A stretch of DNA of 64,000 nucleotides from positions 6,944,001 through 7,008,000 of the forward strand of contig OY294049.1 of the NCBI GenBank assembly GCA_958510825.1. Reading direction: 5' to 3'. Shown piece by piece: positions 33,434-43,634 of this stretch (position 1 is the stretch's first letter; the number at the start of each line of letters is the position of its first letter). A program made the translations under genes and the position numbers. The notes under the pieces were generated by a model. It did not search any database. It saw only the letters and a program-made list of their open reading frames with translations, and was not told the origin of the DNA. This DNA is from Brachypterus glaber. Lineage: Eukaryota > Arthropoda > Insecta > Coleoptera > Kateretidae.

Positions 33434-34060
33434 ATGCAAAATAACTTATATTTCGTTAGTAAAACCAGTTGGGACATAATACATCACTCAAAAATTAAAA
33501 TTTTTAACACATACATCCCCGATTTAGAGGAATTATACAATAATATTTACGATATATTTCCAAAACTAGAAAGAGAAAAATATATAATTTACTGGAGATA
33601 CAATAAAGATATCTTTCTAGAAATAAATGATTTTTCAACATACGGCACTTGTTTAAACTTATCCTATCAGCCGATAATCATGGCCATATTAATATTGGAT
33701 CAAGAACATTATAACGAAAGTGAGTGTAGAAACACTAAACAATTTTTACGAGAGTTGGACTATTACAAATACAAAGTGGAAAAGGAGAGCAAAAAAAGTT
33801 TATACGATGTTTGGTTGCCTGAACAGGACAGAATTAGCCCAAGTGAACATAAGTTACATGAAGAGGAATTACCATATTCTGAGTGTAACGATAATGAAAT
33901 TTTAAGATACGCCTTGAGGTTCATTTACAATCGTGGTAATTGTTTTACTGGGGATGTGAGGATTTTGTGTGAAATGATAAGGAGTTTTAAACAAGGTAGG
34001 TACAGTTATTATATCAAAAAGGGGCACAACCTCAAAATTATTTTTATCACTACCAACTAG
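33434..34060 (+). CDS. Unrecognised 208-residue protein
   Basis: An uninterrupted ATG-to-TAG frame of 208 codons. In DNA this AT-rich, a frame of that length is very unlikely by chance, so coding selection in the recent past is a fair inference. The protein is rich in Tyr, Lys, Glu and Ile. It has five cysteines, no signal peptide and no clear transmembrane segment. Residues about 20-90 look like a compact mixed alpha/beta fold (KIKIFNTYIPDLEELYNNIY and WRYNKDIFLEIN). The middle is charged (YYKYKVEKESKKSLYDVW), and the C-terminal part reads like a helix-rich domain. A superficial likeness of the N-terminal third to PB1-type domains is too weak to name. An in-frame stop precedes the ATG by about 40 bases. 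The TAG is followed at once by GGTAAGT, a consensus 5' splice site. The left neighbour is a decayed repeat array. It could be a host single-exon gene, a TE-associated gene or a captured gene. Confidence 0.6.
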   Translation: MQNNLYFVSKTSWDIIHHSKIKIFNTYIPDLEELYNNIYDIFPKLEREKYIIYWRYNKDIFLEINDFSTYGTCLNLSYQPIIMAILILDQEHYNESECRNTKQFLRELDYYKYKVEKESKKSLYDVWLPEQDRISPSEHKLHEEELPYSECNDNEILRYALRFIYNRGNCFTGDVRILCEMIRSFKQGRYSYYIKKGHNLKIIFITTN

Positions 34061-35337
34061 GTAAGTTTACATTAGTTAATCAAAAAGCCGACAGTAATTG
34101 AAAGTACTATATCGAGTACACTTAGTAAAAGATAAAATCAATACAAACAAAACCGTAACTAGACAGAAAAAACGATTTACCGCACAAGGACACTAAGTGT
34201 CCGACACTTACCGCAGGAGGTTATCGAGACTACTTAATAATTAATTTTACAGAGTGATTCCATAAAAAAATGATTTGTTGAATTGTCACATCGTCATCTA
34301 AAGGCTCTAACGGTCTAACTCCAAAACGTCATATTTTTCAGGAGACGTAAAAAACGATTTAAAACTTAATTATAGCAATTTAGAACTTTTAAACTAGCTT
34401 GTTCACAGGTAAAAATGTTTGAAATGTGTTAATGTATTTAAAACTTTTCATTGTTATCTATTTTATATAAATTATTTGAAAATTAAATTTTAACCACAGA
34501 ATCTAAATTCACTAATGATCTAACTCCAAGGGAAGATAAAAGAGGATACCTATCGTAAGATATCGCGTAATATTATTACAAAAAAATTATATTTTTATAT
34601 TTAATATATAATATTACTACTAGGTAGGCATAATATATATACATTATTAATGGCAATAATTATAATTATCATCAAACAGTAAATTAACAAATATTTGAAA
34701 CGGGATCCCCTGTTGTCGAGAAATAGTTTGACATTAGTGACAGTTCTCATTTAATTGTTTTCTCACAATCATATGATGGAGTTAGACACTTAGCGACTTA
34801 AAATATTTACATTCTTGCATTTTTTGAGGCTGATATTGGTTTAATGCAACTTTTTTTTTTTTTTGAAGTATGTTGGTAATCAGATAATGAAGCAAATTTG
34901 ATAAAAATCTCATTTTTGAAAAATTTGGAGTTAGACAACTAGAGCCTTTAGTGGACGACATATGTAAATATAAAAAATATTAGTAATAAAATAAGATTTT
35001 AACACTTTTGTAGTGAAAAAAATGTAATGCGCTACCCGTATGTAAGTTTTTTTCTGTCTTCTGTTTATGGACCTCAGCTCCGCTTCCGTCTACAAAATTC
35101 GACTTCACACAGAAAAAATCACTTACCTCTACTAGGAGCGCAAATAACTATTTTCACATCAATGTAATTTGTACTGAGAGGTCAAACAGCTATTTGTCAA
35201 ACTAATTTGACAATTTTACTAGAATTGTTGCTTATGTCAAACATTTTTTTTATATAAAGGGTGAATTTTTTTAGGTAATTCAGAATATTCTCCTTTTTTA
35301 TTTTAAAGTTATTCTAATTATTTAGTCTTTTCTTAAT
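34061..35337. other. AT-rich stretch, no gene seen
   Basis: No second exon for the preceding frame could be recognised and no repeat family was identified. Confidence 0.4.
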
Positions 35338-36507
35338 TATACACGGTGTATTTGAAATAGGGTCGGAAATTTTAATTGATGATTCTACATCATAAAATAT
35401 GACAAAAAGTTCCTATAAACATATGTCTAAAAATGCGTCATAAGGGAGCTACGCCCCTATGAAAGTGGCTTAAAAAATCGGTTTTTATTTAATAACTCAG
35501 GAACCCTTTTAGATATATCAACGAGGTTTTGCACGTCAACTAATCCTACCAAGGCCCGTTTTTATGTGTTATTTTCATGTACTTATTTCAACCAGGGGTG
35601 TGCGAAACGGGGAGGGCTTATCAGTTTTTTGTCCCAAACTTTTTTCTGTGTAACTTTTTTGCAATTTTATTTTTGAAATATGATTCCTCAGGTCAAAATA
35701 CATAAAAAAGGTACTCTTGTTGTAATACTGTAGGATTAACCGTTTTCGAGAAAAATTCATTTGAAGGTGAAATTCCACGGTTCGAGAACGAAAAATTAAA
35801 TACTAATATGTTGAAAACCAAAATTTTAATGATGCAATTCTACATCAAAAACTAAGAAAAAAAGTTTCCATACATGTAGGTCGAAAAAACGATTTTAAAG
35901 CTACCATAGCGCTTTAAAAATGGTGCATATTTAGGAGACCATAGCTCCATTAGGATTGATTTTTGGAAGTACCTGTATATGAGGTTTTTTTCTTAGTTTT
36001 TAATGTACATTCGCCCTGTATCATTAAAATTTTGGTTTTCAACATTTTAGTATTTAATTTTTCGTCCTCGAACCGTAGAATTTCACCTTCAAATGAAGTT
36101 TTCTCGAAAACGGTTAATCCTACAGTATTACAACAAGAGTACCTTTTTTATGTATTTTGACCTGAGGAATCATATTTTAAAAATAAAAAAGTTACACAGA
36201 AAAAAGTTTGGGACAAAAAACTGATAAGCCCTCCCCGTTTCGCACACCCCTGGTTGAAATAAGTACATGAAAATAAAACATAAAAACGGGCCTTGGTAGG
36301 ATTATTTGACGTGCAAAATCTCGTTGATATATCTCAAAGGGTTCCTGAGTTATTAAATAAAAACCGATTTTTTTAGCCACTTTCAAAGGGGCGTAGCTCC
36401 CTTATGACGCATTTTTAGACATATGTTTATAGGAACTTTTTGTCATATTTTATGATGTAGAATCATCAGTTAAAATTTTCGACCCTATTTCAAATACACC
36501 GTGTATA
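35338..36507. mobile_element. 1.17-kb foldback element, copy 1
   Basis: Arms of about 490 bp (35338-35834 and 36017-36507) are nearly perfect inverted copies, beginning TATACACGGTGTATTTGAAA. They surround a middle of about 180 bp. TA could be the target duplication. The element has diverged copies at 26141-27270 and, as a half, at 44582-44960. Frames on both strands are products of the palindrome. Confidence 0.85.
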
Positions 36508-36665
36508 TAGTTTGACGCACCGATCTGCGCCTACGGCCGTACGGGAAATATGTTTGGAATGTGTGTGCAAGTGGGAGGCCCGATGTAGGCACGCACGCCT
36601 TATAACGCTATTGACGGAAAGAAGAGAGAGCGAATGATTTCTCCCCCATACGTCGGAGACTTTCT
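36508..36665 (-). repeat. Conserved ~150-bp module, copy 1
   Basis: The stretch with GTAGGCACGCACGCCTTATA, GACGGAAAGAAGAGAG and CGGAGACTTTSTTTCATGCG recurs at 55855-56015 with high similarity, although its flanks differ. In minus-strand translation both copies give MKxSLR...FRQ...RYKACVPT, but copy 1 has a stop. It may be a relic of coding sequence from an unidentified element. Confidence 0.55.
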
Positions 36666-36724
36666 TTCATGCGGAGAACTTTATTTTTATTCTATTTTAA
36701 ATAGTAATATGATTTTGAGTATTA

Positions 36725-36850
36725 CCTACATACATAAATATCAAACTAGGGTGATATAAAAATATCAAACTAGTGTGATATAAGGCATTTTCTGAAGAAC
36801 AAAAGAGTCTGCTAAATGTCATTTTCATGAGGGATCGTAGGAAAAGATTC
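36725..36850 (+). repeat. Fragment related to the element at 22500-23777
   Basis: Matches 23520-23650 over ACATACATAAATATCA, AAATATCAAACTAGTG, AACAAAAGAGT and GATCGTAGGAAAA. Confidence 0.6.
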
Positions 36851-39800
36851 TACTAGATCCAACTTTCGGGAATGGAATTAACAATAGTTATATAATACAA
36901 GGGCGAAAAATTATGTTTTTCGATTAAGTAGGATTTTAGAAGCCTAGGGCAGAACGATGGGGCAGGCCCGAGGGTAATAAACCTAGGAAATCAAAATTTA
37001 ACTTTTTTCCCGTGTATTATACAATATTTTTTATTCGATTGTTTCTAATTATAATAAATTTTTAAAATATACTTAATTTTAATTTGCTATCCAATCAAAT
37101 CGCTAAAAAAACAACTGAATCATTTCTTTTGCGTGTAGTTTAATTTTCAAATTAAAAAATCTATAGCTTGGTGATTAATTTCTGTTAAAATGTGTCTGTT
37201 ATGAAAATAATATTACCTACTTCTGAAACCGTTCTGTGAATATTATAAATATTGAAATTGATTTTACAATTGATATTTTGTTTTTAGTTTATTTTAGTAG
37301 ATGAATACAGATTAATCAGTTAACATATATTTTGAGGTTATGTTGTAGAAGAAATTTTTTTGTATGAAATGATTATAATAACTGGTCAAAAAGAACAGTT
37401 AGTTCAAGATCAGAAGTCACCAAAAGGTCATATTTCTTAAAAATATTACAGTAAAGGTAAAGCATCTTTTTTTAAAAAGGTTAAAAATTACAAGTTTTAG
37501 TTAGAGAGCGAAGTAGATATTTTTGTAAAATCACGCGAAAACAGAAATCACATTTTGCGCTCGTAATACAAACAACATTTTTTCTACGATCTAAAATAAA
37601 TAAATAAATTTCAGATAGTAAGTTACCTTACAAGGTCGCAGCATTTAAGTACAATTTTCTGCAAATCTGTTGGTGTAAAAGTAAAATCCTAATCATAGTA
37701 ACTCTCCATAATGCCTTCGTAATAACAAATATATAGCACACAAATATTTAGCACACGAAATTGAGATTTGATTCAAAATAAATAATAATTTCATATTAAA
37801 AACTGGAGGACTGCAGCTGTTTTACGATTGCCACACATGCCAGTTCCATACAATGTGCTCGCGAAAAAAATCACTTTTCTGCCTGCTGTCACGGTAACGA
37901 AAAGAAAAGTAAAATACTAAGAAATAGGTTATTTTGAAGTCTCAAAACTTCATTCGTTTTTGTAGAAATGTAAACTTCTCTATTAGATCGTAGAAAAAAG
38001 TCCAAAATGTACAAATTTGCGTTACGTAACGTTAACTTTCCCTAAGTTTCATTCACCCAGTAGATCATTCTTACTAAGAAGAAAGGGTAAAATTTGTTGC
38101 GAAAAACAATGTTGACTTATTTTAACAACCTATTATTTTAACACCGAAGTAATAAAATAAAAATAACAAAAAAAATCAGACAAAAGGTTTTTGTTTTAAA
38201 AAAATCTGGCTATATTTTCTCAGAATCATTATTAATTTTTATCAATTGAATTTCACGAACCGTTTCTTTGTCCCGAAATTCAATAATAAATTTTCCATTA
38301 TTGGAATGCTGGAAAAAAGCACTTATTAGGAATGAATAAATAAAATGAACGATAAAATTTATATTTAATTTGATTTGGTTCTTAACCTGAATTAATGTTT
38401 AGACTTTCGCAGAAAACAGAGAATTATACTGGCTTTTTTTCACGGTAGAAAAATCACTCAATTTTTGAAGTTGTTAACAAAGATATCAAAATAAAAGTTT
38501 TACTAGTCAATATATACCTAATTATTTTCAATAATTATAATTCGCCCCAAACAAAAGTTATCTACCCTTTTTTTTTGAGCTAGTGATTCACACATACATT
38601 TTTTTTATCATAACAACATTTTCAAATACCAAATTAAAAAAAAAAACACTTTTTCGTGTCGTGTCTTGTCGTTTATTAGTAATTTCTACTAAAACTTAAA
38701 ATTTTTAATTTTAAAAATTGTAAAGTAACATTATAAGAATAAGCACAAAAGCAATATTGTTTCACTCTCGTCTGGATTCCCGAGTCTCGCTGAAACAGTA
38801 CAAATCACAGTATTTTCCTCATTCGTCAGCTTCTGCTGAATCCAAATAGTTTTCGACCTTTTTTATCAAATAAAAATCATCTAGAAAGTATCCATGTTTG
38901 GACTTTTTGTTTTATTTACCTGATATTTTTTAGTATAAATTATTTCATTACATTTAATACAAATCTTGCTATGTTAAATTTCTGTAATCTCTTTTTCTGA
39001 GTGTCATTTTTGATATTTTTAATTTCACGGTTGTCTACTTTTTTTAGTGGTGCTGTTCCATAATGAAATTCCCAATTTTTAAGGTTTTTTTAAATTAAAA
39101 ATTTAAATGGAAAAATAATATTTTAATTTTAATAATTAATAATAATTATTAAACAATAAAGAAAAATTGATTTTTTTTTAATTATGCCATGGGAAAATAT
39201 TTTTATGTTATTTCATTTTATGGTCTGTTTCATCAAGCAACAGAGTAAATTAAAAATCGCAGAGTAAATATTTTTACAGCAGGTTTGAATAGTATATGTT
39301 TGTGTATAGAATATAGTTATGTTTTATAAAATAAACTACGCAGTATATTCGCACATCCAATATTCGAATCTGTTTTGAAAATATTCACTGTGCCATTTTA
39401 AATGTACTCTCTTGCTTGATGAAACATACCATAGTATCTTTGTTAATACGCCAAAAATTGCATGGATTTTCTACCCTGAAACACCCAGTATATAACGCAT
39501 TATTATTGAAGTTTTTCATCTTGAAGTTATACCATTTATCCATTAATATCAACGTAAGGATCGTATAATAAGTTAAAATTGAAACTTCAAAGATTATCAA
39601 AGCTTTTTTCCTTTAATTTTTTTTGCGTACTTTAAAAAAGTATAATGCCACGAGAAAGGTCGTTAAATTAGTTTTCTTTTATTGACTGCTTCAACTATTT
39701 CATTTTACAGCTACATTCTGTAAAAGATTCATCCAATTGTAATCAAGCATTTTCAAACTAATGTAATAAAACGTAGGTAGAAAATTTAATGCTCTACTGT

Positions 39801-40020
39801 TAAATTATTTAACAATTTAATTTACTTAATGCGAATTGTCTCTTTGAAACATTGTATTCTTACATTTTAGAGAATTTTTATGCTTATCGGCAACTCCGTC
39901 CATGAGCAGCTTGGCAACTGCGGAAAAAGCAACTGACTTTTTAAAATTAGATAATTTTATTTTTCAGTGTCAGTACTTGGTGTTAAAGTAATTTTTGATA
40001 AGTTAACGGTTTTATAGCAA
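36851..40020. other. AT-rich stretch of about 3.2 kb, no gene seen
   Basis: It contains the second copy of the 2860-2960 repeat (37255-37355) and a lone half of the PIF/Harbinger MITE end (GCGTTACGTAACGTTAACTTTCCC near 38021-38042). No coding frame was recognised. Confidence 0.45.
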
Positions 40021-40549
40021 AATACTCTGCCCAGTAAAATTGCTTTCCCATTTTTCACCTCCGCGCGTTAAATGGATGTTTTATTTTCAGATTCACTTTC
40101 AGCAACCTCAAAAACCCCAAAATACAAATTTTCACTAAAACTACCCTGAAGGGTTTATTATCAGATTCACTTTTAGCTTTTGGTAACATATCTGTATGCG
40201 AAATTTCAAGTGTATAGCTTAAATCGCTCTTAATTTATCGTGGATACAAGGTTTCTCGGACAAATGACCAATCGACCGATCGTTTTTTTTTTTGCTTGAA
40301 ATTAATTAATATCGACACCCCTGAGGGCTGGAGGGTAGTTTTCACGAAAATTGGTATAAAGGGGTTTTTGAGATAGCCAAAAGTGAATCCGATAATAAAA
40401 AAATCTAACTCAATCCCTTGGGGGGGTAGTTTTAGTAAAAATTAGTATATTGGGGTTTTTGAGGTTGCTGAAAGTGAATCTAATAATAAAAAATCCATTT
40501 AAAGCGCGGAGGTGAAAATAGAAAAGCGATTTTACTAGGCAGTGTATTT
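40021..40549. mobile_element. CTGCCCAGT-ended TIR element, complete copy
   Basis: AATACTCTGCCCAGTAAAAT at the left and ...TTTACTAGGCAGTGTATT at the right. The arms pair for about 125 bp through CACCTCCGCGC and TTTCAGCAACCTCAAAAACC. The centre carries the inverted GATCG module seen at 33180 and 25240. This short copy defines both ends of the family. Confidence 0.75.
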
Positions 40550-40597
40550 TTCATACATGATAGGTTTTTGTTTAGGTTAATTTTTGGGTAAACCTAC

Positions 40598-41006
40598 AAT
40601 GGAGATTTCTCCCGTTAGATTAGACAGGGACAAAAGTTCTACCCAAAAAGGATAGAATACATACATACATACACTCCCACTTCCACCCAACCAAACAAAT
40701 TCTGTATTTGTTCTTTGTTGAACAAATACAATATTTACTTGGCCGGGCGAAAAGTGTAACTATATTAAAGAAATTACTGGCGCCATCTAAATTTTAGTAG
40801 AATTATCTTATTCTACAGATTCACATTAGCTATGCTCGTTCGTGCCGTTCACTGCTACACTTTCCGGCCAACCAAATAAATACAGTATTTGTTGTATGAA
40901 AAACAAATACAGTATTTATTTGGTTGGCTGGAAAGTGTAGCACAAATGAGATAGAGATAGGGTAGACGTCTTTTGTTTCAGTTAGCTAGTTGTAGAGAGC
41001 TCCATT
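40598..41006 (-). mobile_element. Double-hairpin repeat family, copy 3
   Basis: Reverse orientation, bounded by AATGGAGATTTCTCCC at the left and GAGAGCTCCATT at the right. In this copy the short terminal inverted repeat AATGGAG is clearest. Both internal hairpins are present. Confidence 0.8.
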
Positions 41007-42190
41007 AGTTAATGACCCTTATGATAAATGAATAAAAATCTATAGGTACAATTCTTCTTATGGCGTTTTTCGGTTCACTGTAAGACTTTAATAAACTATT
41101 TTAATTTGATATCCAGAAAATATTTTCTACTACCTAAAGTATAAACACAACAAATCTAATAGAAAAATAACACTTTCTAAGTTAACCAAAATATTTAATA
41201 TAGTAATACTCAGTTTTCTCTGTAGCGAGTAATTTTCCACGGGAAATTGAAACACGTTGTAATTTTCCTTTTTCCTGCTTACAGTAAATGCACACGACAC
41301 AATTTTACTAACAGGTGTCACATTAACTTTTCAAACCGTTGACATTCTAATTTCACCAGGACAATTATTTAAATAGTTTTCATGACAATTTAATCAAAAA
41401 TGCATTTAAAATTTAATATTTCTAAAATTGTTTTTATCAGAGCTCTACTCACGAAAAATATGTGTGTTCAAACCAACATTACTGTTATATAAATGGTTAA
41501 TTAACCATATGGTATAGTAAATCCAACATTTAATTTGATTTAACAATACTGTATATGTTTAATGTAATTTAATAACACCATGGTTTGGACTTTTTAAATT
41601 GACCATAGCATGTATTTATATATTCGCAACCAAGCCATTGAAAATGTTTAAAAAAAGATTATTTTTATAATTTCTATGGTAGAAAGACCCCTTAAATTAA
41701 ACATTATATGGTTAAATAATTTTATAAAAATAAAGGTCTAATAAAACAAATTCCGTTGCATTTAAAATAATCGTACATTTTGTAAAAACATATTTTATTT
41801 TATTTAAATACTTTTAAGGTTAAGATGCTTAACGCTAACAAGATTCAAATAAAACTTCTTGAACATTTTCATTATAGTAATTCTACTATCAATTAAGTAA
41901 GTTTTCTTCATTAGAAGTACACAAAAGATTTAGCAAACTTTCATCTGCCTAATTATCTTTACAATTAAATAACCTAAAAGTTAAGGAATTTATGTTAATA
42001 GTCACTTAGCTTAGTCCTGTATATTTTCATTTTAAATGGGTCGTCTGATTTTTTGCTTTAAACGATAACAACTTCTAATTTACAAGTTGTGAAAATTTGT
42101 CTCCTAATTACAAATTTCAGGTCTTGTTAGAGCACTAAAAAGGGAAAGGACAGAAATTTTTAATTTTAAACAAAATTATAAAAATATTAA
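41007..42190. other. AT-rich stretch, no gene seen
   Basis: No feature recognised. Confidence 0.4.
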
Positions 42191-42236
42191 TTTATTATTC
42201 CATCAATCTATTTTCTAATCATCGTACAGAGTGATA

Positions 42237-42281
42237 TTGGTAGACTGACAGTTTCGGGCTGCTGGCCCTCTTCAGTACCAA
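42237..42281 (-). ncRNA. Hammerhead ribozyme, minus strand
   Basis: This is the exact reverse complement of 42464-42508. Read on the minus strand it has the same six-pair stem I, CUGAAGA box, GGGC/GCCC stem II, GAAA box and C cleavage site. It would be active only in transcripts of the minus strand. A transcript spanning both arms would instead pair one arm with the other. Confidence 0.85.
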
Positions 42282-42463
42282 GAGTCACAAGACACACAAG
42301 TCTTCAACTTGCTACCATTCAAAGTCTCCAGATAAGGAGAGGTATGAGTAGTTGTCTACATCTAGAAATAGATGGCGCACAAGTCTACATCAATCTAATG
42401 GCTATATTCCTTTTGCGAGTAAAGTCTAAAAACGTTTTCTTAATCAGCGTGCAGAGTTGACTC

Positions 42464-42508
42464 TTGGTACTGAAGAGGGCCAGCAGCCCGAAACTGTCAG
42501 TCTACCAA
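42464..42508 (+). ncRNA. Hammerhead ribozyme, plus strand
   Basis: All consensus parts are present. Stem I is UUGGUA (42464-42469) with UACCAA (42503-42508). The core CUGAAGA (42470-42476) fits CUGANGA. Stem II is GGGC/GCCC with loop CAGCA (42477-42489). GAA (42490-42492) is followed by stem III, ACU/AGU, around a three-base loop (42493-42501). The cleavage position is after C42502 (U16.1, C17). Stem I is open-ended, so this is type I. The short stem III suggests weak monomer activity and better action as a dimer, as reported for hammerheads of Penelope-like elements. Confidence 0.9.
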
Positions 42509-42554
42509 TATCACTCTGTACGATGATTAGAAAATAGATTGATGGAATAATAAA

Positions 42555-42737
42555 CTAAAAAGGGGAGTGTGAGGCTCTGGGCAGGCTCAGACAAGACATC
42601 TTCGGAGTGGTAACACTAGCGAAGGAAGAGTTGAGCCTCCTACTACCACTACTACTAGGGTAGATGGGTAGTTTGAGTGTCTTGGCAGTAAACTACCTAC
42701 ATACCCTAACAAACCTGCCTATCCAGTGCTAGTAAAG
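42555..42737. other. Spacer between the ribozyme element and the Transib-like element
   Basis: GC-richer than its surroundings, with CCTACTACCACTACTACTAG and GAGGCTCTGGGCAGGCTCAG. It may be part of the ribozyme-bearing retroelement, but no family is assigned. Confidence 0.35.
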
Positions 42738-43380
42738 CACAGTGGGCCCAGGACCCGTTCCTAGCCGGACAAAATTATCGGACAAAAAAATTATATTTAT
42801 GAAATATTTTGATTTATCTGTATTTTAGACATTTCAGTGCGCCATAAAGCACTATTTGTTTATTATAATATTACTATTAAGTAATTTAAACTTTGCTGCA
42901 AATGATATTTTATTTTCGAGGTATGTCATAAAAATGTAATTTATGTCATAAAAATTACATTTTGTTAAAATTTTAAGGTATTTAAAAAGAAAATTTCAAG
43001 CACTTTACGTCTGTATATGATAAAATAGGGACACACTGGGACCAGTATACAAAAAATTGCATGAAAGTAAGCGATAAAATAACACTTTCATGGAATCTTT
43101 GAATTTAAATTTAATAAAAATATGTTTTGTTTATTCAAGTTAATTATTATGTAAATGCATTACGATTTCAATAGTAAATTCGTATTTAACACAATAAAGA
43201 ATTATTTTAACGAATTAAAAAAAAAACTTCACCTCTGAAAAAAATCAAAGTTCCGCCAATGACATTATAAAGCTCAGTACCACTTTAAAATGACATTGAA
43301 GTAAATAGATTGATCATAATTTATTAAAAACATCACAACATATTTTTGTCCAGCTAGAAACAGGTCCTAGGCCCACTGTG
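42738..43380. mobile_element. Transib-like non-autonomous element with CACAGTG ends
   Basis: The left end CACAGTGGGCCCAGGACC and the right complement ...GGTCCTAGGCCCACTGTG form a TIR of about 35-40 bp. TAAAG flanks both ends (42733-42737 and 43381-43385), a 5-bp target duplication. CACAGTG termini with a 5-bp duplication fit the Transib superfamily, whose ends resemble the RAG recombination heptamer. The 643-bp interior is AT-rich with no transposase. Transib targets are often GC-rich, so the AT-rich duplication is atypical. Confidence 0.7.
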
Positions 43381-43634
43381 TAAAGGTGGGAAGCAAAACA
43401 TTTAAATGTTTACTATATTTTCATGAAAACGTATACAAAAGTCACTAAAACCGAATCTGATAATAAACATTATCCAATTGCACCCCTGGGAGGCTGAAGC
43501 GGGGGCAATCATTTTTTAATGCTTTAATTGGTATATAAATGTTTTTGTGGTCATTGAAACTGAATATGATGATAAACAATTTGAAACACCACCTCCGGAG
43601 AGCAGGGGTAGAAATTTTGACAAAAATCCATATA
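43381..43634 (-). repeat. Fragment of the CTGCCCAGT-family tandem array
   Basis: Two reversed, diverged units (GAATCTGATAATAAACAT, GGTATATAAATGTTTTTGTGG, GGGGTAGAAATTTTGACAAA) match the units at 32506-33060 in opposite orientation. Confidence 0.5.

Larger units (their letters stand above)
42191..42554. mobile_element. Inverted 97-bp arms, each with a hammerhead ribozyme (Penelope-like or retrozyme relic)
   Basis: Bases 42191-42287 and 42458-42554 are exact reverse complements (97 of 97 by eye). They flank 170 bp of unique sequence with no reading frame. Each arm contains one complete type I hammerhead ribozyme. Small type I hammerheads are known from the terminal repeats of Penelope-like elements and from retrozymes, so I infer this is a short derivative of such an element. 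No reverse transcriptase or GIY-YIG endonuclease sequence is visible nearby. Confidence 0.8.

Noticed and set aside
34061..35337. Possible downstream exon of the 208-residue ORF
   Set aside because: No acceptor followed by a protein-like frame stands out in this AT-rich stretch.
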